Below are positions 34,008 to 43,084 of a stretch of DNA of 61,429 nt, one piece after another. Position 1 is the first letter of the stretch. Every line of letters begins with the position of its first letter. Source of the stretch: Solobacterium sp. GTDB taxonomy: Bacteria; Bacillota_I; Bacilli_A; Erysipelotrichales; Erysipelotrichaceae. Position numbers and translations under genes: made by a program. The DNA is taken from positions 1 through 61,429 of the forward strand of contig JAFRMA010000041.1 of the NCBI GenBank assembly GCA_017430925.1, in the 5' to 3' direction. The notes beneath the pieces were generated by a model. It saw only the letters and a list, made by a program, of their open reading frames with translations, did not search any database and was not told the DNA's origin.

Positions 34008-34031
34008 CTTTCCGCAGTTTTGTGTTATATT
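34004..34031 (+). promoter_or_regulatory. Promoter of tyrS, -35 overlapping the ccpA stop
   Basis: TTGACT (34004-34009), a 16-bp spacer, then TGT TATATT (34026-34031), an extended -10. The TGA within TTGACT is the ccpA stop codon. Confidence 0.7.
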
Positions 34032-34035
34032 AATC

Positions 34036-34253
34036 AGGCGATGAACAGAACAAGTAATCTGACTGCTCAGCATATAGAGATATTCCGGCCGGTGTAAGGA
34101 ATACTGAGGTTCAGATGAATACATCTGGGAGCTTCCTGTCTCAAAGGGCAGGACGTGATCCTCTGCGTTAAAGAGATAGATGAGGGCATGACTTAGTCAT
34201 GAACTAAGGTGGTACCGCGCTTAGGCGTCCTTAGATCGGGCGCCTTTTGTTTT
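34036..34253 (+). promoter_or_regulatory. Tyr-specific T-box leader of tyrS
   Basis: The conserved T-box core GTGGTACCGCG lies at about 34209-34219. On the 3' side of stem I, GAATACA (34117-34123) presents the specifier codon TAC (34120-34122), which is tyrosine. An AGTA loop-E element is on the 5' side. The terminator is an 8-bp stem AGGCGTCC (34223-34230) and GGGCGCCT (34238-34245) with a T tail. Uncharged tRNA-Tyr would pair with TAC and the antiterminator bulge to allow tyrS transcription. Confidence 0.95.
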
Positions 34254-34271
34254 GCGCCGGGGAGGAAAGAT

Positions 34272-35525
34272 ATGAATTTTATTGAAGAACTGAAATGGCG
34301 TGGATTGATCAAAGACTGCACAGATTATGAATCACTGACAGAGACGCTGAAAACTCCGACTACGGTTTACTGCGGCTTTGACCCGACAGCGGATTCTCTC
34401 CACGTAGGACATCTGCAGCAGATCATCTTACTGCGCAGATACCAGAATGCCGGACACAGACCGATTGCGTTGTGCGGCGGATTTACAGGGATGATCGGTG
34501 ATCCCAGACCAACAACGGAACGGAAACTTCTCACCCACGAAGAAGTTCTGTACAACGCGGAATGCATCAAGAAACAACTTGCGAAATTCCTTTCATTTGA
34601 AGGTGATAATGCCGCAATTATGGAGAATAACAACAACTGGCTGGGCAGTATGACCCTGCTAGATTACCTGCGTGATTTCGGCAAACTCTTCAACGTATCC
34701 TACATGCTTCAGAAGGATACCATCAAAAAGAGACTGGACTCCGGTATTTCCTATACAGAGTTCAGCTACACGATCCTGCAGGCAATCGACTTCCTGAGTT
34801 TGTTTGAAAAGTATCACTGCCAGGTACAGATCGGCGGTTCTGACCAGTGGGGTAATCTTACTACAGGTATAGAACTGATTCGCAAGGTTAAGGGAGATGA
34901 GGCCAAAGCCTACGGAATCACATCACCGCTGATCACCAAGAGTGATGGTTCCAAGTTCGGCAAGTCCGAAGGCAAGAATGTATGGCTGGATCCTGTCCGT
35001 ACAAATGCGTATGAATTCTACCAGTTCTGGGTCAATGTGGATGACGCGGATGTGATTGATTATCTGAAGAGATTAAGTCTGCGCAGTCCGGAAGAAATCA
35101 TGGCACTGGAAGCACAGATGAAGGAACACCCGGAACAAAGAGCAGCCCAGAAAGCTCTTGCGGAAGAACTGACCGGTATGGTTCACGGTGAAGAAGGAGT
35201 GGCTAAGGCACTGAAGATCACCAGCACATTATTCAGCGGATCCATCAGAGATCTGAGTGCTGATGAACTTCGTGAAGGATTAAGTGATGCCGAGAAACAT
35301 GATGTACAGGATCAGACATTACTTGTAGATGCTCTTGTACAGTCCGAAATTGCCAGCTCCAAGAGAGATGCACGGCAGCTGATCCAACAGGGATCCGTAC
35401 AGGTCAATGGTGTTAAAACCACTGACTTGAATGCGGTATTATCTGTTCAGGATGCGTTTGACCAGGAATTCTCGATTATCAAGAAGGGTAAACGTAATTA
35501 CTACGTATTCAATTTTGTGAAGTAG
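34272..35525 (+). CDS. tyrS: Tyrosyl-tRNA synthetase
   Basis: 417 residues, class I. The HIGH-type motif is HVGHLQQI, preceded by GFDPTADSL. The KMSKS-type loop is KFGKSEG, a common TyrRS variant. GSDQWGN binds tyrosine. The C-terminal S4 domain (SKRDARQLIQQGSVQVNG) contacts the tRNA. The frame extends upstream to 34209 through the T-box, but ATG 34272 after GGGGAGGAAAGAT is the true start. Expression is governed by the T-box leader. Confidence 0.97.
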   Translation: MNFIEELKWRGLIKDCTDYESLTETLKTPTTVYCGFDPTADSLHVGHLQQIILLRRYQNAGHRPIALCGGFTGMIGDPRPTTERKLLTHEEVLYNAECIKKQLAKFLSFEGDNAAIMENNNNWLGSMTLLDYLRDFGKLFNVSYMLQKDTIKKRLDSGISYTEFSYTILQAIDFLSLFEKYHCQVQIGGSDQWGNLTTGIELIRKVKGDEAKAYGITSPLITKSDGSKFGKSEGKNVWLDPVRTNAYEFYQFWVNVDDADVIDYLKRLSLRSPEEIMALEAQMKEHPEQRAAQKALAEELTGMVHGEEGVAKALKITSTLFSGSIRDLSADELREGLSDAEKHDVQDQTLLVDALVQSEIASSKRDARQLIQQGSVQVNGVKTTDLNAVLSVQDAFDQEFSIIKKGKRNYYVFNFVK

Positions 35526-35601
35526 TGATATTAACAGGTACGGTATGTACCTGTTTTTCTTGGCAAGACAGGAATAATACTCCGCATAACATGGATGGTT
35601 A

Positions 35602-35610
35602 TGATATAAT
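35602..35610 (+). promoter_or_regulatory. Extended -10 seven bases before the lipoprotein ATG
   Basis: TGA followed by TATAAT (35605-35610). ATG 35618 is seven bases downstream with no ribosome-binding site, so transcription should start at or next to the start codon. Confidence 0.6.
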
Positions 35611-35617
35611 TTCTTAC

Positions 35618-36187
35618 ATGAAAAAACTTTTTTTCGTGTTACTCTGTACGTTATTGTGTGTCGGCTGTAATCGTGGCAAGTCCGATAAGTCACAGGCAGC
35701 GAATGCGGCATACCAGGGATATTTTCAGGCAATCAGTGATAACAGCAGATTTGTCGGTGAATCGTATTATTATACGGTAAATGGTTCGATGACACAGATG
35801 CCGGATGGTACATATCGTTATTACATCTTTATCGAAGATCCGCAGATTGCCATGTATGATATTACTGTTCTGGCGGTGGAAAACGGGCAGAAATTTCCAG
35901 AAACAAAAAAGATGATGCCGTGTATCGGTATTTTTGAAGATACAGACTATTCCATGATTCCGTATCAGGTATATGCGGATGAAGGTTATGTGAAGGGTGT
36001 GGTGATCAGCGGTGAAAGTATCGATGATCATGTACATCTGGATATGCTGGTGGAATGGAAAGATAAGAACAGGGAGAAGACACTCCGTGAGTATCTGTCT
36101 TATGAATTAACGACTACGGAATTCTATCATGACGATGAAATCTCTGTTGAAGTAGAAGAAGAAACAGAAGGTGAAATTCAGTCATGA
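35618..36187 (+). CDS. Lipoprotein of unknown function
   Basis: 189 residues with a clear lipoprotein signal (MKKLFFVLLCTLLCVGC). The mature domain is mixed alpha/beta. It has paired aromatic/acidic strands such as YRYYIFIEDPQIAMYDI and ends in a strongly acidic tail (EVEEETEGEI). No family is recognised. ATG 35618 is the only sensible start. The overlap with murJ (four bases, ATGA) couples them. The gene may be leaderless, because an extended -10 lies seven bases before the ATG. Confidence 0.8.
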   Translation: MKKLFFVLLCTLLCVGCNRGKSDKSQAANAAYQGYFQAISDNSRFVGESYYYTVNGSMTQMPDGTYRYYIFIEDPQIAMYDITVLAVENGQKFPETKKMMPCIGIFEDTDYSMIPYQVYADEGYVKGVVISGESIDDHVHLDMLVEWKDKNREKTLREYLSYELTTTEFYHDDEISVEVEEETEGEIQS

Positions 36188-37845
36188 CCGAAAGCGGTAA
36201 GAAAAGAATCAAACAATCCTTTATCATGGGTTCCCTGACCAGTTCTGCTGGTATTTTCATTGCGAAAGCTCTGGGACTTCTTTATGTTGTGCCGTTTACC
36301 TCTCTGGCAACAGAGAACAACATGATCTTCTATTCCTCAGCCTATACGTTTTACAGTGTCTTGCTTCAGATCTGTACTGCCGGTCTTCCGTATGCGACAG
36401 CAGCCATCGTCGCGAAGTACGCAGATAGAGACGACTGGAAATCGGTCATCCTGGTACGTAAATTAAGTACGGCAATTTTATGTATGTCCGGGTTTATCAT
36501 GGCGGTATTCTTCATGTTGATGTCCGGATCTCTGGCTTCACGTGTTCTCGGCGCCAGCGCTACAGCAGCAGATATCGAGACGATGAAGAAGACATTTATT
36601 ATCCTTGCGCTGGCTTTGTTTATCGTCCCGTTATTATCTTCATACAGGGGATTCTATCAGGGTCTTAAGGATCTTAAGGTATACGCAAGTACACAGGTAC
36701 TGGAACAGCTTGCCCGGGTAATCTTCCTTTTGGGTATGGGATGGATCACTGTCCGTCTGTTAAAGATGGATAATATCTGGGCTGTATACATGGCGGTTCT
36801 TTCTACCGGATTCGGTGCTTTGATCGGTGTTCTTTATTATGTACATTATGACAAGAGGCACTATGGTCCGATCGCGCGTTCTGCCAGAGCACAGGAAACG
36901 GACGCGGTTGACCGGAATACCTTGATTTTGGAAATCTTCGCGTTTGGACTTCCATACCTTTTATCCACGATCTTCGGTAATTCGCAGACGATTATTAATA
37001 CACGGTTCTTTGTGCCGGTAACAACAAGTCTGGGATTAAACTACGATACAGCCAAGTTATTATCCGGGATCATCCAGGTCCAGTGCGATAAGCTGACTTC
37101 CATTCCACAGGTACTGGGAATCGGTTTTTCGGCCGGTATTGTGCCGTATATGACGATTGCGCTGGAAAACAATAATCTGGTTGAATTACGTAAGAATATC
37201 ACAGATTGTCTCGGAACAGTGCTGTTTATCGCGGTTCCAGTGTGTTTCTGCATGTCGGTTCTGGCAAGACCTGTATATTATGTAATGTACGGCGGCAGAA
37301 ATCTGGATTACGGTGAGATCTGTCTGATGTATGCGGGACTGCTTGCGCTGGTGACAACGATCACTCCAATCTGCAGTTCCATGATGATGACGATCCGTCT
37401 GCGTAAGGAGAGTATCGTTTATCTCTGTGTCGGTTTTATTGTCAAGTGTGTGAGTTTCTATCCGTTGATTCGTTATTTCGGATATATCGGGGCTATTCTG
37501 TCCAGTGTACTTTGTTCCGCAACGATCATCTTCCTGGATCTCTCAAAGATCAAAAACAAATTTGACGTAACTTATGGCGGAGTATGGATCCGTCTGCTTA
37601 AGATGATCATTGCCTGTATCTGTATGAATGCGGTATTTGCTGTATTTAAACTGATTGGTTTCCAGATTTCCGAGACTTCACGTGTAATGGCACTTGGACA
37701 GTTGGCCATCTATGGGATTTGCGGGATTCTGATGTATCTGTATGTTTCTTCGCTGATGAAGCTTCCGCAGGCAATCTTCGGCAAGAGTATGAAGGAGATC
37801 CTTCAGTCCGTATTCGGAAGATTCATGAGAAGAGGGAAACGATGA
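36184..37845 (+). CDS. murJ: MurJ/YtgP-type MOP-superfamily flippase
   Basis: 553 residues and 12-14 membrane helices of the polysaccharide-transporter (PST) branch. The N-terminus FIMGSLTSSAGIFIAKALGLLYVVPF is that of YtgP/SpoVB-like lipid II flippases. A downstream pseudouridine synthase overlapping its stop reproduces the B. subtilis ytgP-ytzG arrangement and supports MurJ over a capsule exporter. It should move lipid II to the outer leaflet for use by PBPs. It begins inside the end of the lipoprotein gene. Confidence 0.82.
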   Translation: MTESGKKRIKQSFIMGSLTSSAGIFIAKALGLLYVVPFTSLATENNMIFYSSAYTFYSVLLQICTAGLPYATAAIVAKYADRDDWKSVILVRKLSTAILCMSGFIMAVFFMLMSGSLASRVLGASATAADIETMKKTFIILALALFIVPLLSSYRGFYQGLKDLKVYASTQVLEQLARVIFLLGMGWITVRLLKMDNIWAVYMAVLSTGFGALIGVLYYVHYDKRHYGPIARSARAQETDAVDRNTLILEIFAFGLPYLLSTIFGNSQTIINTRFFVPVTTSLGLNYDTAKLLSGIIQVQCDKLTSIPQVLGIGFSAGIVPYMTIALENNNLVELRKNITDCLGTVLFIAVPVCFCMSVLARPVYYVMYGGRNLDYGEICLMYAGLLALVTTITPICSSMMMTIRLRKESIVYLCVGFIVKCVSFYPLIRYFGYIGAILSSVLCSATIIFLDLSKIKNKFDVTYGGVWIRLLKMIIACICMNAVFAVFKLIGFQISETSRVMALGQLAIYGICGILMYLYVSSLMKLPQAIFGKSMKEILQSVFGRFMRRGKR

Positions 37846-38564
37846 AGATTCGTATAGATAAATTGTTATCGAATCTTGGCTACGGTACCCGTTCCGAGGT
37901 TCATAAATATATTAAAAACGGGTATGTCCTGATCAACGGGGAGATCCTGAAAGATCAAGGTTTTCGCGTGGATACGGAAACAGATATCGTTGTATTTGAT
38001 GATGAAATCGTGGAGTATCAGGAATACTTCTATTTTATGTTGAATAAACCTGCAGGTTATATCAGTGCTGTACAGGGACAGGAACCTGTAGTCATGGATT
38101 TGATTGAAGAAAAGATCAAAGGTTTGTTTCCCTGCGGAAGATTGGATAAGGATACTACAGGATTATTACTGATCACCAATGATGGTCCTCTGACGCATCA
38201 GCTGCTTTCTCCGCGCTATGAAGTAGAAAAAGAATATGAAGTTAATACAAGAGATCTTATCGATCAGGACCAGATACGACGTATAGAACAGGGGATTACG
38301 ATGGCGGATGGAACCAGATATCGTCCTGCAAAGATCACCGGTATTGAGGGAAATCTATGTAATATCGTCGTTACTGAAGGACAGTACCACGAAGTAAAAA
38401 ACATGTTCCTGGCTGTTGGTAATGAAGTTGTACACTTAAAAAGAATCAGAATGAAAGATCTGATTCTTGATGATTCTTTGCAAGAGGGAGAGTACCGTCC
38501 GTTAACGGAAGAAGAGATACACTCTCTTAAAACATACTGGAAGGCAGGGCATCCGGCAGAATAA
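37842..38564 (+). CDS. Pseudouridine synthase, RsuA/RluB family
   Basis: 240 residues. An S4 RNA-binding domain (IRIDKLLSNLGYGTRSEVHKYIKNG) precedes the catalytic domain with GRLDKDTTGLLLITNDG, whose Asp is the nucleophile. It modifies a uridine in rRNA. The exact site is not predictable, and B. subtilis YtzG is the closest contextual match. ATG 37842 overlaps the murJ stop. An upstream extension to 37719 is out of place inside murJ and is rejected. The 3' end overlaps convergent ispH by 38 bases. Confidence 0.92.
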   Translation: MKIRIDKLLSNLGYGTRSEVHKYIKNGYVLINGEILKDQGFRVDTETDIVVFDDEIVEYQEYFYFMLNKPAGYISAVQGQEPVVMDLIEEKIKGLFPCGRLDKDTTGLLLITNDGPLTHQLLSPRYEVEKEYEVNTRDLIDQDQIRRIEQGITMADGTRYRPAKITGIEGNLCNIVVTEGQYHEVKNMFLAVGNEVVHLKRIRMKDLILDDSLQEGEYRPLTEEEIHSLKTYWKAGHPAE

Positions 38565-39432
38565 ACTGTCCTGTTTCCGCGTACTGATTCAGTACGGAAA
38601 TGACTTGTTCCGTTAAGACAGAGGGTGTTGAGGAACCGCTGGTTACCGCAATACGATCTGTCTTTTTAAACATCTCTTGTTTCAGTTCCAGGGCATGTTC
38701 AATGAGGTAAGAGCGGGGAATTCCGGCATCCTGACCGCATTTCTTCAATTGGTTGGAATTATTGGAATGAGGATCTCCGACAACGATCAGTACATCCACA
38801 TTCTTAAGTTCCAGAACAGCTTTCTGACGTATTGTTGTAGCATTACAGATCTCGTTCATCAAGACAGCATCCGGATACAGGGATAAACAGTACTGAATCA
38901 GTTTCTCTGTATCCATCATACTCAAGGTGGTCTGACAGGTGATCAGAGGATGATCCAGGGCAGGCAGGGAAGAGGCTTCCTCTACGGAAGAAACCAGATA
39001 CACACGATTGCTTAATCCCACAACACCTTCCGCTTCCGGATGATTGTGCTTGCCTATGTAGATGACATCATGAGATTTACAATGTTCACGTACAATATCA
39101 TGAGTGGTTTTGACATCACGGCATGTAGCGTCGACAATGATCAATCCCTTAGCTTCGGCTTTCTGATATACAGCATCACTGACACCATGCGCGGTAAATA
39201 TAACTACTCCGTGATCGATCTGATCCAGTAATTCCAGTCGTGAACAATGATTATCCTCCAGACAAATCACACCGGCTTTCTGAAATTCCTGGACAATATA
39301 CTGATTATGTACGATCATACCAAGCATATATACCGGCATATCCGGATAATCTTTAATTGTTTGTTTGGCAATCTGTATTGCCTGTATAACACCCCGGCAA
39401 TATCCGCGGGGACTGACCTTGATGATTTCCAT
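38527..39432 (-). CDS. ispH: 4-hydroxy-3-methylbut-2-enyl diphosphate reductase
   Basis: 301 residues. It is the last step of the MEP isoprenoid pathway, an iron-sulfur enzyme giving IPP and DMAPP. The three cluster cysteines are C12 (PRGYC), C104 (DATC) and C196 (NEIC). FTAHGVS, ATTIRQ, SNNSNQL and TSGSSTP form the substrate pocket. AGGAAAAGGAT precedes the ATG. ispG lies 2.3 kb away, so two MEP genes flank the helicase-nfo pair. Confidence 0.95.
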   Translation of the reverse strand: MEIIKVSPRGYCRGVIQAIQIAKQTIKDYPDMPVYMLGMIVHNQYIVQEFQKAGVICLEDNHCSRLELLDQIDHGVVIFTAHGVSDAVYQKAEAKGLIIVDATCRDVKTTHDIVREHCKSHDVIYIGKHNHPEAEGVVGLSNRVYLVSSVEEASSLPALDHPLITCQTTLSMMDTEKLIQYCLSLYPDAVLMNEICNATTIRQKAVLELKNVDVLIVVGDPHSNNSNQLKKCGQDAGIPRSYLIEHALELKQEMFKKTDRIAVTSGSSTPSVLTEQVISVLNQYAETGQFILPDALPSSMF

Positions 39433-39497
39433 ATCTGTATCCTTTTCCTGAAAAACTGTTATAATAACAACGCTAATTATACGAAATGAGATAAATT

Positions 39498-40859
39498 ATG
39501 AAAAGATTTGAAGAGATGAACTTAAAAGAGAATACTCTGGAATTTATCAAGAATAACGGATTTACAGAACCTACACCGATTCAGGAGAAGGTGATTCCTG
39601 CAGTTCTGAAGAGAAAAGATATCGTTGGTTTAAGTAAGACAGGTACAGGTAAGACTCACGCGTATCTGATTCCGATCATGGATATGGCGGACAGCAGTGC
39701 GGAGAATCCTTTTGCGGTGATTACTGCACCAACCAGGGAACTGGCAACACAGATCTATGAAAATGCCAAAGTGATGAACCAGACGAATCCTGATCTGAGG
39801 ATATCCCTGTTTATCGGCGGCAGACAGAAGAGTACCATGGTTGAACAGCTGAAAAGGGAACAGCCGCATATTGTAATCGGTACTCCCGGACGCATCAGAG
39901 ACCTGTTTTTGAATGAAGGTGTACTGCGTATCGATAAAGCTTCCATGCTAGTGGTTGATGAAGCAGATATGACCCTGGAATACGGTTTCCTGAATGAAAT
40001 CGACGCATTTGCGGGAAGAATGGGTGAAGGACTGCAGATGATGGCATTCAGCGCTACCATACCTGAACAGCTGAAACCATTCCTTAAGAAGTACATGCAT
40101 CATCCCCTGACCATGAAGATAGAAGAAGATCTTTCTTTTGATCCGAAAATCACACATGTTCTGGTTCCCTGCTATCACCATACCTATGCTGAAACAGTGA
40201 AATCGATACTCCCCGGTTTTCAGCCGTATGTATGTGTTATCTTTGCGAATACACGGGATGAAGCAGAAGAAATTGCCGCAGAATTACGTAAAGACGGAAT
40301 CAATGTTACGGAGATCCACGGCAATCTGGAAAGCAGAAAACGTAAACAGGCATTAAAAGATTTACAGACAGCTAAGAATACCTATGTAGTCGCAACTGAT
40401 CTTGCTGCCAGGGGAATAGATATCCGTATGATTACCCACGTGATTTCCTGCGGTTTCCCCAGTGATCTGTCCTACTATATCCATCGTTCAGGCAGAACAG
40501 CACGCGCAGGTTCCACAGGAATATGTTATGCCTTGTATAAAGATGAAGATCGTAAGGCAATACGCTCTTTACAGAAGTCCGGAATCCGGTTTAAACATCA
40601 GAGATATCACAATAATACCTGGAATGATCTGAAACCTTTTGGTTCAGACAAGCGCAAGGAAGATGATCTGAAAATAGAAATCTCCAAGATGATGACCAAG
40701 AAGAATACCAAAGTCAAACCGGGATATAAGAAAAAGAGAGAACGTGCAATCGAGGAACTGCACAGAAAGAAAAAGAGAGACTTCATCCGTTCCAAGATCA
40801 AAGAAGAAAAGAAAGCTTATTTCAAAGAGAAACAGAAAGCTGCAGGGAAAAAGGGATGA
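39498..40859 (+). CDS. cshB: DEAD-box RNA helicase, CshB-like
   Basis: 453 residues. It has the Q motif (EPTPIQEKVIPAV), Walker A SKTGTGKT, PTRELA, TPGR, the DEAD box as VVDEADMT, SAT, and the C-terminal HRSGRTAR. The last 60 residues are Lys/Arg-rich, for RNA binding. Its position next to nfo and near ispH/ispG matches B. subtilis cshB (yqfR). An extended -10 (TGT TATAAT, 39460-39465) gives a leader of about 26 nt. It overlaps nfo by four bases. Confidence 0.93.
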   Translation: MKRFEEMNLKENTLEFIKNNGFTEPTPIQEKVIPAVLKRKDIVGLSKTGTGKTHAYLIPIMDMADSSAENPFAVITAPTRELATQIYENAKVMNQTNPDLRISLFIGGRQKSTMVEQLKREQPHIVIGTPGRIRDLFLNEGVLRIDKASMLVVDEADMTLEYGFLNEIDAFAGRMGEGLQMMAFSATIPEQLKPFLKKYMHHPLTMKIEEDLSFDPKITHVLVPCYHHTYAETVKSILPGFQPYVCVIFANTRDEAEEIAAELRKDGINVTEIHGNLESRKRKQALKDLQTAKNTYVVATDLAARGIDIRMITHVISCGFPSDLSYYIHRSGRTARAGSTGICYALYKDEDRKAIRSLQKSGIRFKHQRYHNNTWNDLKPFGSDKRKEDDLKIEISKMMTKKNTKVKPGYKKKRERAIEELHRKKKRDFIRSKIKEEKKAYFKEKQKAAGKKG

Positions 40860-41725
40860 TACTGGGGAGTCATGTGAAAATGGCTGCGGATCTGTATCTG
40901 GAAGGATCGGTTAAAGAAGCGCTGGGTTACGGTGCAAACGCCATGATGATCTATACCGGTGCGCCGCAAAATACAAAGCGTATACCTGTTGAGCGTCTGC
41001 ATATTCAAGAAGCTCACCAGCTCATGCAGGACCACGGTATTTCCGCGGAACATCTGATCATCCACGCTCCGTATATCATCAATCCTGCAAACTCGGTTAA
41101 ACCGGAAGTGGCGGAACTGGCTGTGGAATTCCTGGAGAAGGAAATACAGCGTACCAAGGCTGTTGGCAGTAAGTATATCGTACTCCATCCCGGATCTTAT
41201 ACAACTACCGATATGGAGACAGGAATACGTACAATTATCCGGCAGCTGAATAGTATCCGTGATATTCCCGAAGGAATCATGATCTGTCTGGAAACCATGG
41301 CCGGAAAGGGCAGTGAAGTTGGTTACCGTTTTGAACAGCTGGCAGAGATCTATGACGGGCTCGAGCTGAAAGAACACTATGCGGTATGTTTTGATACCTG
41401 TCATACACATGACGCGGGATACGATTTGACAGACCTGGATTCCGTATTGGATGAGTTTGATCATTATCTCGGTATGGATAAGATGAAGGTGATCCATCTG
41501 AATGATTCCAAGAATATCCGCGGTGCCAGAAAAGACAGACATGCGAATCTGGGACAGGGAATGATCGGGTTCGACACACTGTACAATGTCTGTACACATC
41601 CAAGACTGGCAAAGATACCCAAGATTCTGGAAACCCCGTATATTGATGGTAAACCTCCGTATAAAGAAGAAATAGAGATGCTTAAAAACGGAGCATATGA
41701 TCCGGAAGTATTAAAAAATGCTTAG
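40856..41725 (+). CDS. nfo: Endonuclease IV (AP endonuclease)
   Basis: 289 residues. It is a zinc-dependent apurinic/apyrimidinic endonuclease in base-excision repair. The family motifs are HAPYIINPAN, VLHPGSYT, CLETMAGKGSEVG, CFDTCHTHDAGYD, HLNDSK and RHANLGQGMIG, which together provide the trinuclear zinc ligands. Its start overlaps cshB (ATGA). Its TAG stop is inside the terminator hairpin shared with ispG. Confidence 0.96.
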   Translation: MILGSHVKMAADLYLEGSVKEALGYGANAMMIYTGAPQNTKRIPVERLHIQEAHQLMQDHGISAEHLIIHAPYIINPANSVKPEVAELAVEFLEKEIQRTKAVGSKYIVLHPGSYTTTDMETGIRTIIRQLNSIRDIPEGIMICLETMAGKGSEVGYRFEQLAEIYDGLELKEHYAVCFDTCHTHDAGYDLTDLDSVLDEFDHYLGMDKMKVIHLNDSKNIRGARKDRHANLGQGMIGFDTLYNVCTHPRLAKIPKILETPYIDGKPPYKEEIEMLKNGAYDPEVLKNA

Positions 41726-41745
41726 GTTACTAAGCATTTTCTTTT
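41715..41745. terminator. Shared terminator of nfo and ispG containing both stop codons
   Basis: An 11-bp stem AAAATGCTTAG (41715-41725) and CTAAGCATTTT (41730-41740) with a GTTA loop and U tracts on both strands. The nfo stop is TAG 41723-41725. The ispG stop is the complement of 41730-41732. Confidence 0.9.
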
Positions 41746-42791
41746 AGTATCTGTAAGATTTCGGCTTTAAGAGCATCCGCAAGTTGTTCCTGAGGCACGG
41801 TACGAAGTATCTGACCATGGCGGAATAGTATACCGCTGTCAGAACCTCCGGCAATACCCACATCGGCACGTGATGCTTCCTGTACGCCATTCACCGGACA
41901 ACCCATTACAGCGACGCTGATATCACTGTGAATTGTGGAAAGGAAATCTTCCATCTCTCTGACAATTGGCAACATATCATATTGGATACGGCCGCAGGTA
42001 GGACAGGCAATCAGATCCGGGACACCCTCAATCAAGTCAAAGCACTTTAAAAGCTGACGCCCGATGATCAACTCATCTTTCGGAGGACCGGAAACGGAAA
42101 TCCGGATCGTATCACCGATACCTTCGTGTAACAGCGTACCAAGTGCTGCGGAAGATTTCACCGCGCTTTCCGTAAATCCGCCGGCTTCTGTGACACCAAG
42201 ATGAAGAGGGTATGGATAGTGTTCAGCGGCAGCTTCATATGCCGCAATCGTTAATGCCGGACTGCTGGATTTGAATGACAAACAAATATCATGAAAATCT
42301 AATTCTTCAAGAATCTGTACATGACGATCCGCGCTGGCAATCATTGCTTCAGCAGTAGCTCCGTACTGATCCAGAAACTGTTTTTCAAGAGAACCGCTGT
42401 TAATACCGATACGAATCGGAATATGTCTTTCCTTACACGCTTTGACTACAGCTTCCGTATGTGAACGAGAACCGATGTTTCCCGGATTGATCCGCACCGC
42501 ATCAATTCCGCCCTCAATCGATTTCAGCGCAAGCAGATAGTTGAAGTGGATATCCGCGACCAGAGGCACATTCGTGTGTTCCCTGATTGCAGGAATAGCG
42601 TTGGCATCCGCTTCATCCAGTACAGCCATACGTACGATCTCACATCCATGTTCAGCCAGTTCATTGATTTGAGCGATACTGCCTTCAATATTCTTGGCCG
42701 GAACATTTGTCATGGACTGTAATATGCATTTATTCTGTCCGCCGATCTGTATGTTTCTTACATATATCGGCCTGGTTTCTGTTCTTTTCAT
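41730..42791 (-). CDS. ispG: 4-hydroxy-3-methylbut-2-en-1-yl diphosphate synthase
   Basis: 353 residues. It is an iron-sulfur enzyme of the MEP pathway, acting just before IspH. The N-terminal TIM barrel has GGQNKCILQSMTN and LVADIHFNY. The C-terminal cluster domain supplies CPTCGR and VMGCPVNG cysteines and the conserved Glu. GGAGG precedes the ATG. It is divergent from rpmG. Confidence 0.96.
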   Translation of the reverse strand: MKRTETRPIYVRNIQIGGQNKCILQSMTNVPAKNIEGSIAQINELAEHGCEIVRMAVLDEADANAIPAIREHTNVPLVADIHFNYLLALKSIEGGIDAVRINPGNIGSRSHTEAVVKACKERHIPIRIGINSGSLEKQFLDQYGATAEAMIASADRHVQILEELDFHDICLSFKSSSPALTIAAYEAAAEHYPYPLHLGVTEAGGFTESAVKSSAALGTLLHEGIGDTIRISVSGPPKDELIIGRQLLKCFDLIEGVPDLIACPTCGRIQYDMLPIVREMEDFLSTIHSDISVAVMGCPVNGVQEASRADVGIAGGSDSGILFRHGQILRTVPQEQLADALKAEILQILKENA

Positions 42792-42847
42792 ATAACCTCC
42801 GTTATTTCTAAATTATACTGAATTCCGAATATTATTGATATATATTG

Positions 42848-42877
42848 TTGGAAATAGTTTTTTCTTTATGTTATACT
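42848..42877 (+). promoter_or_regulatory. Promoter of rpmG
   Basis: TTGGAA (42848-42853), an 18-bp spacer, then TGT TATACT (42872-42877), an extended -10 about 16 nt before the AGGAGG site. Confidence 0.6.
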
Positions 42878-42907
42878 CTTTCTTGCATAGTCAGGAGGTA
42901 GGTAGTC

Positions 42908-43060
42908 ATGCCCAGAGAAAATATCACATTCAAGTGCAGTGTTTGCGGTGAAGAAAACTACATCGGCACAAGAAATAAACGTAAACATGCGGAGAAAATG
43001 GAAATTAATAAGTATTGTCCGCGCTGCAATAAGAAGACCGTTCATAAGGAGAAAAAATAA
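42908..43060 (+). CDS. rpmG: 50S ribosomal protein L33, zinc-binding form
   Basis: 50 residues. The family fold has two CxxC pairs, CSVC near residue 10 and CPRC near 38, so this is the zinc-containing (C+) paralogue. Many Firmicutes also carry a zinc-free one expressed under zinc limitation. AGGAGG lies nine bases before the ATG. A terminator overlaps its TAA. Confidence 0.93.
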   Translation: MPRENITFKCSVCGEENYIGTRNKRKHAEKMEINKYCPRCNKKTVHKEKK

Positions 43061-43078
43061 CCGTTCAGGTTATTTTTT
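43054..43078 (+). terminator. Terminator of rpmG overlapping its stop codon
   Basis: Stem AAAATAACC (43054-43062) and GGTTATTTT (43068-43076) with a GTTCA loop, then T. The rpmG TAA (43058-43060) is in the left arm. Confidence 0.8.
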
Positions 43079-43084
43079 AACATC

